Assembly (NCBI GenBank): GCA_000263275.1
Contig: CAGP01000048.1
Location: forward strand, 24,576 to 88,575
Source of the DNA: Helicobacter bizzozeronii CCUG 35545
GTDB taxonomy: Bacteria; Campylobacterota; Campylobacteria; Campylobacterales; Helicobacteraceae
Length of the DNA stretch: 64,000 nt
Direction of reading: 5' to 3'
The notes below the pieces were generated by a model, which was not told where the DNA came from, did not search any database, and saw only the letters and a program-made list of their open reading frames with translations. Below, one piece after another: positions 50,351 through 60,153 of this stretch. The position numbers and the translations under genes were made by a program. The stretch's first letter is position 1, and each line of letters opens with the position of its first letter.

Positions 50351-51613
50351 ATGGGAGATTTGTTAAGCCGTAGATTACAAGCCACACCTAAGGGGATTGG
50401 GATTGTGTGCGATTGGTTCGTGCAGGAAGCGCAGAATGCCACGCTGAAAAGCACGGATGGGCGTGAGTTTATTGATTTTGCCGGCGGGATTGCGGTGTTG
50501 AATGTGGGGCATAGACACCCACGCGTGATTGAGGCGGTTAAAAAACAGCTAGAGCATTTCACACACACCGCCTACCAAGTCAGCCCCTATGAAAGTTATG
50601 TGGCATTGGCCGAAAAGATCAATGCCTTAGCACCCATTGAGGGGGCTAAAAAGACATGCTTTTTCACCACAGGGGGGGAGGCGACCGAGAATGCGATCAA
50701 AATTGCCAAAGCCCACACCAAACGCTATGGCGTGATTGCCTTTGGGGGGTCTTTCCATGGGCGCACTTCAATGGCAGTGAGCATGACCGGTAAGGTCGTG
50801 CCCTATAAAGCCGAGTTGGGCGTGGGTAATCCGGGGGTTTATCATGCTTATTACCCTAATGCTTTGCATGGGGTGAGTGTGGCTGATAGCATGAAAAGTT
50901 TAGAGCACATTTGTAAAAGCTCAATTTCCCCGCTAGATGTGGCGGCTATCATTTTTGAGCCCGTGCAAGGGGAAGGGGGGTTTAACCCCGCTCCAGTGGA
51001 GTTTGTAACAGAGCTTAGGGAGTTTTGCAACACGCATGGGATTGTTTTGATCGCCGATGAGGTGCAGACTGGTTTTGCACGCACGGGGAAAACCTTTGCG
51101 ATGGAGCATTTTAAGGTCAGTCCCGATCTGATTTGCATGGCTAAGAGTTTGGGCGGGGGCTTGCCCCTCTCTGGCATTGTGGGCAAAGCAGAGATCATGG
51201 ACGCACCTAGCCCGGGGGGATTAGGGGGGACTTATGCGGGTAGCCCACTGGCCACAGCTGCCGCCCTAGAGGTGCTAGAGATCATCAAAGAGGAAAAACT
51301 CAATGAAAGAGCCCAAAGCTTGGGCGCACAACTCACCCAAAAGCTCCAAACTCTCCAACAAGAGATTAAAGAGATCGCCCAAGTGCGGGGGTTAGGCTCC
51401 ATGGTGGCTATGGAGCTTTTTAAAGAGGGTAAGCCCAGTGCAGATTTGGCTAAGGCGGTGCAAAAAGAGGCGATGGATCAAGGGCTCTTGTTGCTCACTT
51501 GTGGGGGTTATGGGAATGTGATTCGCTTCCTTTATCCGCTCACCATCCCCCAAGAACAATTTGATCGTGCCCTTGGGATTTTAGAACACGCCATTAAAAA
51601 GGTTACCCAATGA
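50351..51613 (+). CDS. gabT: 4-aminobutyrate/5-aminovalerate aminotransferase GabT
   Basis: Class-III PLP transaminase, 420 aa, intact. GGEATENAIKIAKA, FGGSFHGRTSMAVSMTGK, ADEVQTGFARTGKTF and the PLP Lys in CMAKSLGGGLPLSG are all present. In the E. coli pathway this enzyme transaminates GABA and also 5-aminovalerate from lysine. ArgD and ornithine transaminases are close relatives, but the neighbours gabD and csiD support GabT. It overlaps gabD (ATGA). Confidence 0.85.
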   Translation: MGDLLSRRLQATPKGIGIVCDWFVQEAQNATLKSTDGREFIDFAGGIAVLNVGHRHPRVIEAVKKQLEHFTHTAYQVSPYESYVALAEKINALAPIEGAKKTCFFTTGGEATENAIKIAKAHTKRYGVIAFGGSFHGRTSMAVSMTGKVVPYKAELGVGNPGVYHAYYPNALHGVSVADSMKSLEHICKSSISPLDVAAIIFEPVQGEGGFNPAPVEFVTELREFCNTHGIVLIADEVQTGFARTGKTFAMEHFKVSPDLICMAKSLGGGLPLSGIVGKAEIMDAPSPGGLGGTYAGSPLATAAALEVLEIIKEEKLNERAQSLGAQLTQKLQTLQQEIKEIAQVRGLGSMVAMELFKEGKPSADLAKAVQKEAMDQGLLLLTCGGYGNVIRFLYPLTIPQEQFDRALGILEHAIKKVTQ

Positions 51614-53045
51614 ATTTCAAGCTCTTAGATCACCCCTTTGTGAGCCAGCAAGAAAAAGAGGGCTTTATTCCGGTCACTAACCCAGCGACGGGCAAAACCC
51701 TAGCCTTTGTGAAAGATATTAGCCAAGAGGAACTAGAGGGGCTGATTGTTCAAGCACACACAGCCCAAAAGCTATGGGCGAGCAAGTTAGCCCTAGAGCG
51801 CGCTAATGTTTTGCTCAAGTGGTATGCTTTGGTGTTGGAGCACCAAGAGGATTTAGCACGCATTTTGACCCAAGAGATGGGCAAACCCCTAAAAGAGGCA
51901 CGAGGCGAGATTGTCTATGGGGCGAATTTCTTGCGCTGGTTTGCTGAAGAGGCAAGACGCATTGATGGGGATATTCTGCCCAGTGTAGCAAAAAATCAAA
52001 AAAATCTTGGTGCTCAAGCAACCTATCGGGGTGTGTGGGGCGATCACGCCTTGGAATTTCCCCTGTGCGATGATCACCCGTAAAGTTGCACCCGCTCTAG
52101 CCTGTGGGTGCTCGATGATTGTCAAACCCGCCACCCAAACGCCTCTAAGTGCGTATGCGCTTATGGTTTTGGCGATGCAAGCAGGCGTGCCTAGCGGAGT
52201 ATTAAGCGTGGTGAGTGGGGGGGCTGGCATGATCTCTAAGGTGCTGTGTGGGAGCGATTTGGTGCGTAAAATCAGCTTTACAGGTTCTACAGAGGTTGGG
52301 CGGCTACTCATGGCACAGAGCGCGCCTAGCATTAAAAAACTATCCTTAGAGCTGGGGGGCAATGCGCCCTTCATTGTCTTTGAGGATGCCCATTTGCAAA
52401 AGGCTGTGGAGGGGATTTTAGCCTCCAAATTCCGCAATAGCGGGCAAACTTGCGTGTGCGCTAACCGCATTTATGTGCAAAAAAGCGTTTATGACCAAGT
52501 CAGCCAGATGTTGAAAACAAAAGTCGAAGGCTTGAAACTGGGTAATGGCTTAGAGGAAAGCACCACGCAGGGACCCTTAATTGATCTAAAAGCCTTAGAC
52601 AAGGTGCAAGAACACATCGCTGATGCCACCTCTAAGGGCGCAAAAATTTTAAGCGGGGGCAAGCCTAGCCAGCTGGGGGGGGAGCTTTTTTGAACCCACG
52701 ATTTTAACCCATGTCCATCAAGAGATGTTGGTTGCCAAAGAAGAAACCTTTGGTCCCCTAGCCCCCTTGTTTAGCTTTGAGGATGAAGAGGAGGTGATCG
52801 CCAAAGCCAATGCCACGCAATACGGGCTAGCGGCGTATTTTTATACCCAAAGCCCTGCGCGCATTTTCCGCGTGGGCGAGGCTTTAGAATATGGGATTGT
52901 GGGCGTGAATACGGGGATCATCTCGACAGAAACCGCCCCCTTTGGCGGGGTCAAGCAAAGCGGACTGGGCAGAGAGGGCTCTAAATACGGCATAGAGGAT
53001 TATTTGGAGCTCAAATACATGTGTGTGGATTTAGAGGAAAAGTAG
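51610..53045 (+). CDS. gabD: Succinate/glutarate-semialdehyde dehydrogenase GabD
   Basis: NAD(P)-dependent aldehyde dehydrogenase, 477 aa after repair. [29 protein letters not shown] (catalytic Glu) and [14 protein letters not shown] (catalytic Cys) are present, with [12 protein letters not shown] near the end. Two single-base excesses break it: one in the A-run before [12 protein letters not shown] near 51998-52003 and one at [13 protein letters not shown] near 52686-52690. It follows gabT and oxidises the semialdehydes that GabT makes. Confidence 0.88.
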
Positions 53046-54295
53046 TGCCGCTCAGGGAGGCTAAGGAAGAGTTTTTAGCCGAGCTTAAGGGACACCCCAA
53101 AACAAAAAAGCTGACTTTTTTAGAGGGGGTGGCGATGCTAGTGGGCACTAATATTGGCATTGGCATTCTCTCCATTGCCAACACCTCCAAAAATGCGGGC
53201 TTTTTGCCTCTGCTCTTTTGGCTTATTGTGGCTGGGATTTTATCCACGATCACCATGCTCTACATTGCTGAGGCTAGCATGCGCACCAAAGAACCTTTGC
53301 AACTCACCGGACTATGTGTCAAATACTTGGGCAAATTGGCTAAATACGCCATGTTTATTTCAGTGGCTGTAACTGCGCTAGGGGCACTGATGGCTTATGA
53401 AAAAGCTAGCGGGCGGATTTTGCACGCATTATTGGGTTTGCCCAATCACTGGGGGAGTCTGATCTTTTTTATCCCTGCTTCTTTGGTGCTTTGGCTGGGC
53501 TTAAAGGCCATTGGGCGGGGGGAAAAACAGATTGTAGGCGTGATGTTTGTGATTTTGTGTGTGTTGATTATCTCTACCTTTTTTAAGGATAAAACCAATT
53601 TTGGCCATCTTTTGGAATTGGGGGAAAATTATGTCCTCTCCAGCGTGCCGATTTTTAATGTCGTGGTGTTTGTCTATTCCTCGCAATACATCGTCCCAGA
53701 AATGGCGCGTGGGTTTGCCCACCAACCTAAGCTCTTGCCAAAAGCCATTGTTGTGGGCAATATTATCACTTTTGCGATGCTCACCTTGATCCCACTTTCA
53801 GCCATTAGCCTAGAGGGCTTGCAAAATGTCTCCGATGTGGTGACTCTCTCTTGGGGGAAATCCATTGGGGCATGGGCGTATTACACGGCTAATATTTTTG
53901 CACTCTGTGCGATTTTGACCTCTTATTGGGGGCTTGGGGGCATGTTTTTAACCAATATTGCTAACCACATTGGTAAAGACATTGAGCGCAATTTGCAGAC
54001 CCGCTTTTGGGTCTTGTTAGCTGTGGTCTTGCCCCCCTTGATCTTGGTGTTGCTAGATGCCATTGATAGCGTGGATCAGGCGTTGTATTGGCCCGGCGTG
54101 GTGGGGGCTTTGGTGTTAAGTTTATTCCCAATTTTAATCTTGCACCGGGCACGGGATTTTAACGAACAACCAACCGGTTATATTTGTGGTAGAATGCTAA
54201 CGCATAGGATCGTAAAAGCTGGCATCATCGTGGTTTATTGTGGAGCCACTTTAGGGTCCATTTTGGCGCATTATGGCATTTTGACTTTGACTTGA
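53045..54295 (+). CDS. Amino-acid permease, Trp/Tyr-permease-like
   Basis: About 416-aa, eleven-helix transporter with N-terminal KLTFLEGVAMLVGTNIGIGI, the unwound-helix signature of APC-superfamily amino-acid carriers, closest in pattern to the aromatic/hydroxy amino-acid permease group. It is not the GabP family used in E. coli at this place. GTG 53045 overlaps the gabD stop and has GAGG upstream. It could import lysine, 5-aminovalerate, GABA or another substrate of the cluster; this is inferred from context only. Confidence 0.7.
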   Translation: MPLREAKEEFLAELKGHPKTKKLTFLEGVAMLVGTNIGIGILSIANTSKNAGFLPLLFWLIVAGILSTITMLYIAEASMRTKEPLQLTGLCVKYLGKLAKYAMFISVAVTALGALMAYEKASGRILHALLGLPNHWGSLIFFIPASLVLWLGLKAIGRGEKQIVGVMFVILCVLIISTFFKDKTNFGHLLELGENYVLSSVPIFNVVVFVYSSQYIVPEMARGFAHQPKLLPKAIVVGNIITFAMLTLIPLSAISLEGLQNVSDVVTLSWGKSIGAWAYYTANIFALCAILTSYWGLGGMFLTNIANHIGKDIERNLQTRFWVLLAVVLPPLILVLLDAIDSVDQALYWPGVVGALVLSLFPILILHRARDFNEQPTGYICGRMLTHRIVKAGIIVVYCGATLGSILAHYGILTLT

Positions 54296-54309
54296 TGAAA
54301 GGAGAACAA

Positions 54310-55270
54310 ATGGCTTATCATGTCCAATCCCAAAATTTATGCGTAAAACCTACCCCTTATTCTAATAGGCTCTTGCAGGTTACGATCAGCAAAGAGGGCG
54401 TTGCGCAATTTTTAAAAGAAATTGAAATTTACCCAGTGCAGGCGTTGGAATACAAAATCTTTTTTGCGCTTTAGGGTGGCACAGATTTTAGATCAAATCT
54501 GCGATCACCAACTCAAACCCTTTTTGGAACGCGCTTTGGGCGATCGCAATGCGGGGGCGTTGCTGGTCAATCCAGAGGGGATTAATCGCGCTGAACAGGG
54601 CGATGAGATGGTCAAAATCGCCACGGCTTTTGTGCATTTGATCGGGCGATCCAACTTCGATCAGATGACCGGGCAATATTATGCCCGCTGGGCGGTGCTC
54701 AATACGGACAATTCGGATAGCTACCTGAGAAAACCCGACAAGCCTTTAGAACTCCACAATGACGGGACTTATGTCAATGAGGTTACCGACTATGTGTTGA
54801 TGTATAAGATTGATGAGCAAAACATGGAGGGTGGGGACTCGCAACTCCTGCACCTAGATGATTGGGAAGAGCTAGGCAAGTTTTACAACCACCACATGGC
54901 CAAGAGGGTTATGCGTTGGGCAGCCCCGCCTAGCAAGAATGTTACCCAAGATGTCTATCACCCCGTCTTTGAGGCAGATAGCCATGCCAAGCCGGTCATG
55001 CTCTACATCGATCAATTCGCCCAGCCCAAAGACTATGAAGAGGGGGTTTATTTGGCAGATTTGGGCGATTCGCTAGAAAACTCCAAAGCCAAGCTTTCTT
55101 TCCCCGTACCCGTGGGGCAGTTTTTGCTGATCAATAATCTTTTTTGGTTGCATGGGCGGGACAAATTCAAACCCCATGCGGGCTTGCGCCGGGAATTGAT
55201 GCGCCAAAGGGGTTATTTCTCTTTCAGCACCAATCCTTTTAGCCGTTATAAAAATTTCAAAAACTTCTAG
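54310..55270 (+). CDS. csiD: Glutarate 2-hydroxylase CsiD
   Basis: Fe(II)/2-oxoglutarate-dependent dioxygenase that converts glutarate to L-2-hydroxyglutarate; 319 aa after repair. The metal triad is His149-x-Asp151 in LHNDGTYV and His281 in FWLHGRDKF, and Arg300 in RQRGYF should bind 2-oxoglutarate. The spacing equals that of E. coli CsiD (His160, Asp162, His292, Arg311, from memory) with a constant offset of 11. [14 protein letters not shown] and HLIGRSNFD are further shared segments. One extra A near 54456-54459 breaks the frame before SFLRFRVA. It starts 14 bases after the permease, with AAAGGAG upstream. Confidence 0.93.
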
Positions 55271-55271
55271 C

Positions 55272-56472
55272 ATGACGGTCATCTATGATTTCATCATCAT
55301 CGGAGGGGGCATTTTAGGGCACTCGGTGGCGATGCAGTTATTGGATCAATACCCCGACTCTAAAGTCGCCCTTTTGGAAAAGGAGAATGCCAGCGCATTG
55401 CACCAAACCGGACGCAATAGCGGGGTGATCCATGCAGGAGTCTATTACACCCCCGGCACGCTCAAGGCGCAGTTTTGCTATGAGGGCAACAAAGCGACCA
55501 AAGCCTTTTGTGAGGAACATGGGATCGTCTATGAGGAATGTGGGAAGCTATTGGTGGCCAGCGATGAGCTAGAAATGCAACGCATGGAGGAGCTTTGGGA
55601 GCGCACCAAAGAAAATGGCTTGGAACGGGTGCGCTTGGACGCTCAAGAGCTCAAAGAGAGAGAGCCCAACATTACGGGTTTGGGGGGGATTTTCTTCCCC
55701 AGCAGTGCGATTGTGAGCTACCCGGCTATTGTGCAGACCATGCGGACTTTGTTTAACAATAGGGGTGGGGAGGTCTTTTACAATGCTAAAGTGGTGGGTT
55801 TGAGCGAGCATGCTAGGGGGGTGAAAATCACCACCACGCGGGGGGTGGTTTGAGTGTAATTATTTGATCACCTGTGCGGGCTTACATTCTGATCGCTTAG
55901 TAAAAATGCTGGGCTTAAAGCCAGATTTTACCATCTGCCCCTTTAGGGGGGAATATTTTAAACTCACCCCCGATCGCAATGAGCTAGTCAAACACTTGAT
56001 TTATCCCATACCCGATCCGAGTATGCCCTTTTTAGGCGTGCATTTGACCCCCATGATTGGTGGGGGGATCACCATAGGTCCTAATGCGGTTCTAGCGCTT
56101 AAGAGAGAGGGGTATTCTAAATTTGATGTGAGTTGGCAGGATTGTAAAGAGATGTTGGCACATAAGGGCGTGCGCCAAGTGATCAAGACCCATTTTAAGG
56201 TCGGCATGCGAGAATTTAAGCGTTCTTGTTGCAAGAAAAGTTACCTCTCTGTGGCACAAAAATATTGCCCGTCCTTAAGGCTTGAGGACCTAGAACACCA
56301 CCCCTCTGGCGTGCGCGCCCAAGCGGTGAGTGGGAATGGGGAGCTCATTGAGGATTTCTTGTTTTACAACACGCAACGCACGATCAATGTATGCAATGCA
56401 CCTAGCCCAGCAGCCACGGCGGCTTTACCCATAGGCAAGCATGTTTTATTACAATTAGAGGCGGTTGTTTGA
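55272..56472 (+). CDS. lhgO: L-2-hydroxyglutarate dehydrogenase LhgO
   Basis: FAD-dependent membrane-associated enzyme (399 aa after repair) that oxidises L-2-hydroxyglutarate to 2-oxoglutarate and passes electrons to quinone. The FAD motif is IIIGGGILGHSVAMQLL; GRNSGVIHAGVYYTPGTLKA is diagnostic of the LhgO/L2HGDH family; CPFRGEYFKL and GGGITIGPNAVLALKREGY follow. The frame breaks in the G-run near 55849-55854; one base fewer gives TRGWFECNYLITCAGLHSD. It begins 1 base after csiD, exactly the E. coli order csiD-lhgO. Confidence 0.93.
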
Positions 56473-56529
56473 GGATTGTAAAAGTGGATGTCATCAGAAT
56501 CGACACTTCTTTAAATTAGGATCGCAGTT

Positions 56530-57019
56530 ATGGAAAAGTTTGTTAAACCGGATCATTTTTTGGTTACCAAGACCAACTTAAAAGGTGCCATCACCTACGC
56601 CAATAAGCCTTTTTTAGACATTGTCCAATGCAGCGAAAAGGAGATTTTGCACAAGCCACACAATGTTGTGCGGCATCCAGAAATGCCCAAGGTTATCTTT
56701 AGAATGCTCTGGGAGGCGATCATGGACAAAAGAGAGATTTTTGCCTACATCAAAAAATAAAACCTTTGATGGGAATTTCTACTGGGTCTTTGCCAATGTA
56801 ACCGCTTCTGTTGATGATGAAGATAAGCCCATTGGTTATTACTCTGTGCGGCGCGCGCCCAACAGAAAAGCCTTGGATATTATCACGCCCATTTATGCGG
56901 ACTTACTCGAGGTGGAAAAAAGGCATGGCATGCAGACAAGTAGCACGCATTTGCAAGAGGTGCTAGACAAACAGGGCTGTGGCTATGATGAATGGGTCAA
57001 TAAACTACAACGACTATAG
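56530..57019 (+). CDS. PAS-domain sensor protein (Aer/CetB-like)
   Basis: 162 aa after repair, one PAS domain and no membrane helix. YANKPFLDIVQCSEKEI, PHNVVRHPEMPKVIFRMLWEAI and FYWVFANVTASVDDEDKPIGYYSVRR match the FAD-binding PAS of the Aer energy-taxis receptor and the Campylobacter CetB/CetC proteins. The A-run at 56754-56760 stops the raw frame; one base fewer gives IKNKTFDGNFYW. It lies 9 bases before the cytoplasmic receptor gene, so the two probably make one split redox-sensing receptor. Confidence 0.82.
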
Positions 57020-57028
57020 AGGACACGC

Positions 57029-58168
57029 ATGTTAGGGTTGTTTGATAAAAAACAGGATATGGCGTTAAACAAGATCGAGGAATTCGTCAATGCCATTAAA
57101 GATGGGTATTTGGAAGTGCGCATTACGGGCATTGATGAGAATTGCAAATACAAAAACATCATGCATGGCTTGAATGATTTTTTAGATCAAGTGGAATCGG
57201 TTTTTAGAGAGATGAATGCTTGTGTGCAGGCAGCCAAAGATGGCAAGGATTACCGCAATATGTTTTATGGGGGTTATCGTGGGATTTTCAAACAATATGC
57301 CGAGCATGCTGAGTCCCATGTAGAGGGGATCATCGCCTCTAACAACAATGCCATTGTGTTGCAATTAGCCGATATGGATGGCGGTGCTAAGGGCATTAGA
57401 GATGTTTTGACCAAGCTTGGCACACGCATCGATCAATGTGTAGAAAATAAGGAGTTGGCGCAAAATATTGAGCAGAGCTCACTCAAAAACCAAGATGCGA
57501 TCCAAAAAATCCATACCGATTTGCTCCACTTCAATGAAAATTGCACCAACATTAACGCCGTGATGGGTGAATTGGAAAGCAGCATGGATTTTGTGATGCA
57601 AGTTACCAATGTGATTAGCGATATTGCCGATCAGACCAATTTGCTTTCCCTAAATGCTGCCATTGAGGCCGCACGCAGTGGGGAGCATGGGCGGGGCTTT
57701 GCAGTGGTGGCTGATGAGATTAGAAAATTAGCCGAGAGGGTGGCTAAGGAGGTGGGGAGCATTAAGAGTAGTTTTGGCGAATTTAAAGAGGGGATCGACA
57801 AGTTGGGGCAGGAATTTACAGAAATTGCCCAACTAAGCGCGGTGATTAACACCCACTTTGAGGAATTTTTGAAGATTTTGCAGACCTTTGTAGCCGATAG
57901 TCACAAGAGCCTAGACAATAATCAGGAATTAGAAGCGGGGCTTTTGAATGTGATGCGCCACATCGAATGGATCATTTTGAAAATGAATGTTTATCGGAGC
58001 GTGATCACCAATAAGCAGGTTAATATCGAGCTAGAAAAGGCTGTGAGCCAAGATGGGCTATCGCTTATTCATGAGGTGTTAGAACACCTCAAAGCGCATT
58101 ATAATTCACACGAGGTCAATGAGATGGTGGTGCGTTTGCGGAGTTTGGACTCTATGCCCGTCTCTTAA
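57029..58168 (+). CDS. Cytoplasmic methyl-accepting chemotaxis-type receptor
   Basis: 379 aa with no membrane segment. The signalling hairpin tip is [20 protein letters not shown] followed by [21 protein letters not shown]. The N-terminal ~170 residues contain two short HAMP-like helical stretches ([36 protein letters not shown]). The C-terminus ([36 protein letters not shown]) resembles the CZB zinc domain of H. pylori TlpD but lacks its Cys-Leu-Gly motif. It pairs with the PAS protein just upstream and would signal to CheA. Confidence 0.82.
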   Translation: MLGLFDKKQDMALNKIEEFVNAIKDGYLEVRITGIDENCKYKNIMHGLNDFLDQVESVFREMNACVQAAKDGKDYRNMFYGGYRGIFKQYAEHAESHVEGIIASNNNAIVLQLADMDGGAKGIRDVLTKLGTRIDQCVENKELAQNIEQSSLKNQDAIQKIHTDLLHFNENCTNINAVMGELESSMDFVMQVTNVISDIADQTNLLSLNAAIEAARSGEHGRGFAVVADEIRKLAERVAKEVGSIKSSFGEFKEGIDKLGQEFTEIAQLSAVINTHFEEFLKILQTFVADSHKSLDNNQELEAGLLNVMRHIEWIILKMNVYRSVITNKQVNIELEKAVSQDGLSLIHEVLEHLKAHYNSHEVNEMVVRLRSLDSMPVS

Positions 58169-58224
58169 GGGTGCATTGACTTAAGATCGCTACAATCACC
58201 CCCATTTAACTTTAAGGGGATGAT

Positions 58225-58958
58225 ATGAAGAAATTGGTTGCGATTGGGCTGGGGCTTGTTTTTTTTGGGCTTTTTCATAGGCGGATTAGCCTTTGAGCGT
58301 TTTGTCTTGGGCAAACACACATCCAAAAAGGATAAAACCCAAATCACCCTAGAAATCCAAACCACCCAAGAGGTTACACCCAAAACCTACACCACACACC
58401 TTGTTTTTAGCAGTGCAAATGCCTTGCTGAGCGCGCCGGTTCTAAGCTCCCAACAAGAGGAAAGTATCAAAGAGGGCTTTTTAGAGATCAATAAACTTGT
58501 TAAAAATTCTAACCTATGCCATGCGACCAGCTATAGCCTCAAACCCAATTACACCTTTGATAAGGACAACAGACAAGTTTTGACTGGCTATAAGCTCTAT
58601 GCCGATATGGGTTGTAGCTTCAAAGCCTCTGCGCTATCCCAGTATGAAACCTTGCGTGATAAAATTGCACAAGTGGCGGCTAAAAGCACGCTTTTTGTGC
58701 TCAACACCCCAGCCCTGCACTTCAAAACAGAGGATTTAGACTGGGCTTCTTTGCAAGGTGCCTTGGTGCAAAAGGCTCAAGAACAAGCTAATTTTTGGCA
58801 AAAAAAAGCTTAACAAGCAATGCCATATCCAGCACCTCGATCTCTACGGCAATAACCCCACCACACGCTTAAGCACCCTGCCCGCTCAAAACAAAGAACA
58901 CTTTTCTAGTAAGTTGGAATTATCCTTAATGGCACGCCTAATGTTGGAGTGTGTTTAA
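58225..58958 (+). CDS. SIMPL-domain (DUF541) exported protein
   Basis: 243 aa after repair. A signal/anchor helix (KKLVAIGLGLVFLGFFIGGL) is followed by a SIMPL-like region (THLVFSSANALL; VLTGYKLYADMGCSFKAS). Two single-base excesses break it: one in the T-run near 58259-58266 before LGFFIGG, the other in the A-run near 58799-58807, after which the protein continues KLNKQCHIQHLDLYG to a stop at 58958. AAGGGG lies upstream of ATG 58225. Function unknown; family members are periplasmic or outer-membrane proteins linked to stress. Confidence 0.7.
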
Positions 58959-58967
58959 AGAAAGTCT

Positions 58968-59014
58968 AGCACCACGCTGGGACTTCTAAACTTGGAGTCT
59001 GTGGCGTGGTTGCT
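58968..59014. terminator. Long imperfect stem-loop between convergent genes
   Basis: AGCACCACGC at 58968-58977 pairs with GCGTGGTTGCT at 59004-59014 (one bulged T, possibly another run error); inside, GGACT pairs with AGTCT across a loop. It sits between the ends of the SIMPL gene (+) and the small membrane gene (-). It has no T-run on either side, so a two-way terminator is only the simplest guess. Confidence 0.45.
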
Positions 59015-59029
59015 CAGGCAAGACTAAAA

Positions 59030-59245
59030 CTAATCTTGTTTGCGGAAGATGAATTTATCGATCTTAAAGAAAATGATGGCTCCGATGGTCTGCCCTAAGA
59101 AAAGATTGAGCCAAAGGGGGGTGTGCATCCACTCAAACAAGAGCATGAAGGGCAACATGACCACAGCAGAGAGCATCCAGCGGAGCCAGTAAATCACAAA
59201 GAGTTTGGTTTTATACTCCACAAGGAGTTTTTTTAAAAATTCCAT
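59030..59245 (-). CDS. Small two-helix membrane protein
   Basis: 71 aa with two hydrophobic segments (MLSAVVMLPFMLLF; LNLFLGQTIGAIIFFKI) between basic ends (MEFLKKLLVEYKTKLF; KFIFRKQD). No family recognised with confidence. It lies 35 bases after the transglutaminase-like gene on the same strand and may be cotranscribed with it. Confidence 0.6.
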   Translation of the reverse strand: MEFLKKLLVEYKTKLFVIYWLRWMLSAVVMLPFMLLFEWMHTPLWLNLFLGQTIGAIIFFKIDKFIFRKQD

Positions 59246-59280
59246 CTAGTCCCCATGCTGTGCCACCCGCCCCACTCTTT

Positions 59281-60135
59281 TTAAACAGCGTGGAGTGTCT
59301 TATAGCTCAGATCTTGGACAAAATAGCTCGCATCGTAGTAAGCCAAATTATCCCCATCAATCAGAGCAAACGCCCCGTTAAACGAATCGATTAAGAAGCG
59401 ATCCAAGGGCGTATCTTTTTGGAAATTTAAAGCAACAAAATCCCCTATCCAGCGGCCCCGCCCATCTAATTTGGAATTGCGCGCACCTTGCAGATCGTAG
59501 CGCACCCAACCTGCATTAGGCAAGAACACCTCGGCTTTAACGCCTAAAGCCAACTGATGCCCCAACTCAAAACCCTGCACCTCTCTAGCCGGAATACCCG
59601 CACTCCTGCATAGCGAAACAAAAGTAGCCGTTGTCCCATGTTTTTTAGCCCACGCATAGTAGCGATCCACACTCTGCTTGGCAGAGACCCCCGCTAACTC
59701 CTTGGCTTGCTTGATGGTCTCTGCATTGATTAGGATGTAACGCGTGGGCTCTAAAAAGCGCGCCAAATCCTGCGGATTGGAACCAGCAGAGTTGGCTTCT
59801 AGTTGCCGCACATCGACTTGAATCTGCACGCGTTTAACAGGCTCTTGCTTGTCAAAGACCACATGCAACATGGGCACTTGATCGGTGTCCCTAGCCTCCA
59901 AATGGGTGTAATTGCCACGCACACGGAGGTTGCTGGGTTGCTGGTAATTTGTGGCTAGGGGGAGGGGAATCCACATCTTTGTTTGTTTGGAAGATGCCAC
60001 ATGGATTTCATAGTCTAGGTGGAGGCGGTGTCTTTTAGACTTTGGAGACGGGGACTGGCTAGCCCCCAAAAAGCCCGCCCCAACCAACATACCCGTTCCC
60101 ATAATGCCCGTTTTGATAAAATCTCTGCGTTGCAT
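59281..60135 (-). CDS. Tat-exported transglutaminase-like protein
   Basis: 284 aa. The N-terminus QRRDFIKTGIMGTGMLVGAG is a twin-arginine signal. The core resembles bacterial transglutaminase-like proteins: a beta domain (MWIPLPLATNYQQPSNLRV), then the helix before FVSLCRSAGIPAREVQGFELG, and AEVFLPNAGWVRYDLQG. The usual catalytic Cys (Gly-x-Cys) is replaced by GTTATF and the catalytic His before AEVF by GVK, while the Asp in RYDLQ remains. It may be an inactive binding protein. It lies 18 bases after katA on the same strand. Confidence 0.7.
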   Translation of the reverse strand: MQRRDFIKTGIMGTGMLVGAGFLGASQSPSPKSKRHRLHLDYEIHVASSKQTKMWIPLPLATNYQQPSNLRVRGNYTHLEARDTDQVPMLHVVFDKQEPVKRVQIQVDVRQLEANSAGSNPQDLARFLEPTRYILINAETIKQAKELAGVSAKQSVDRYYAWAKKHGTTATFVSLCRSAGIPAREVQGFELGHQLALGVKAEVFLPNAGWVRYDLQGARNSKLDGRGRWIGDFVALNFQKDTPLDRFLIDSFNGAFALIDGDNLAYYDASYFVQDLSYKTLHAV

Positions 60136-60153
60136 ATTTGCTCCAAACCTAAT

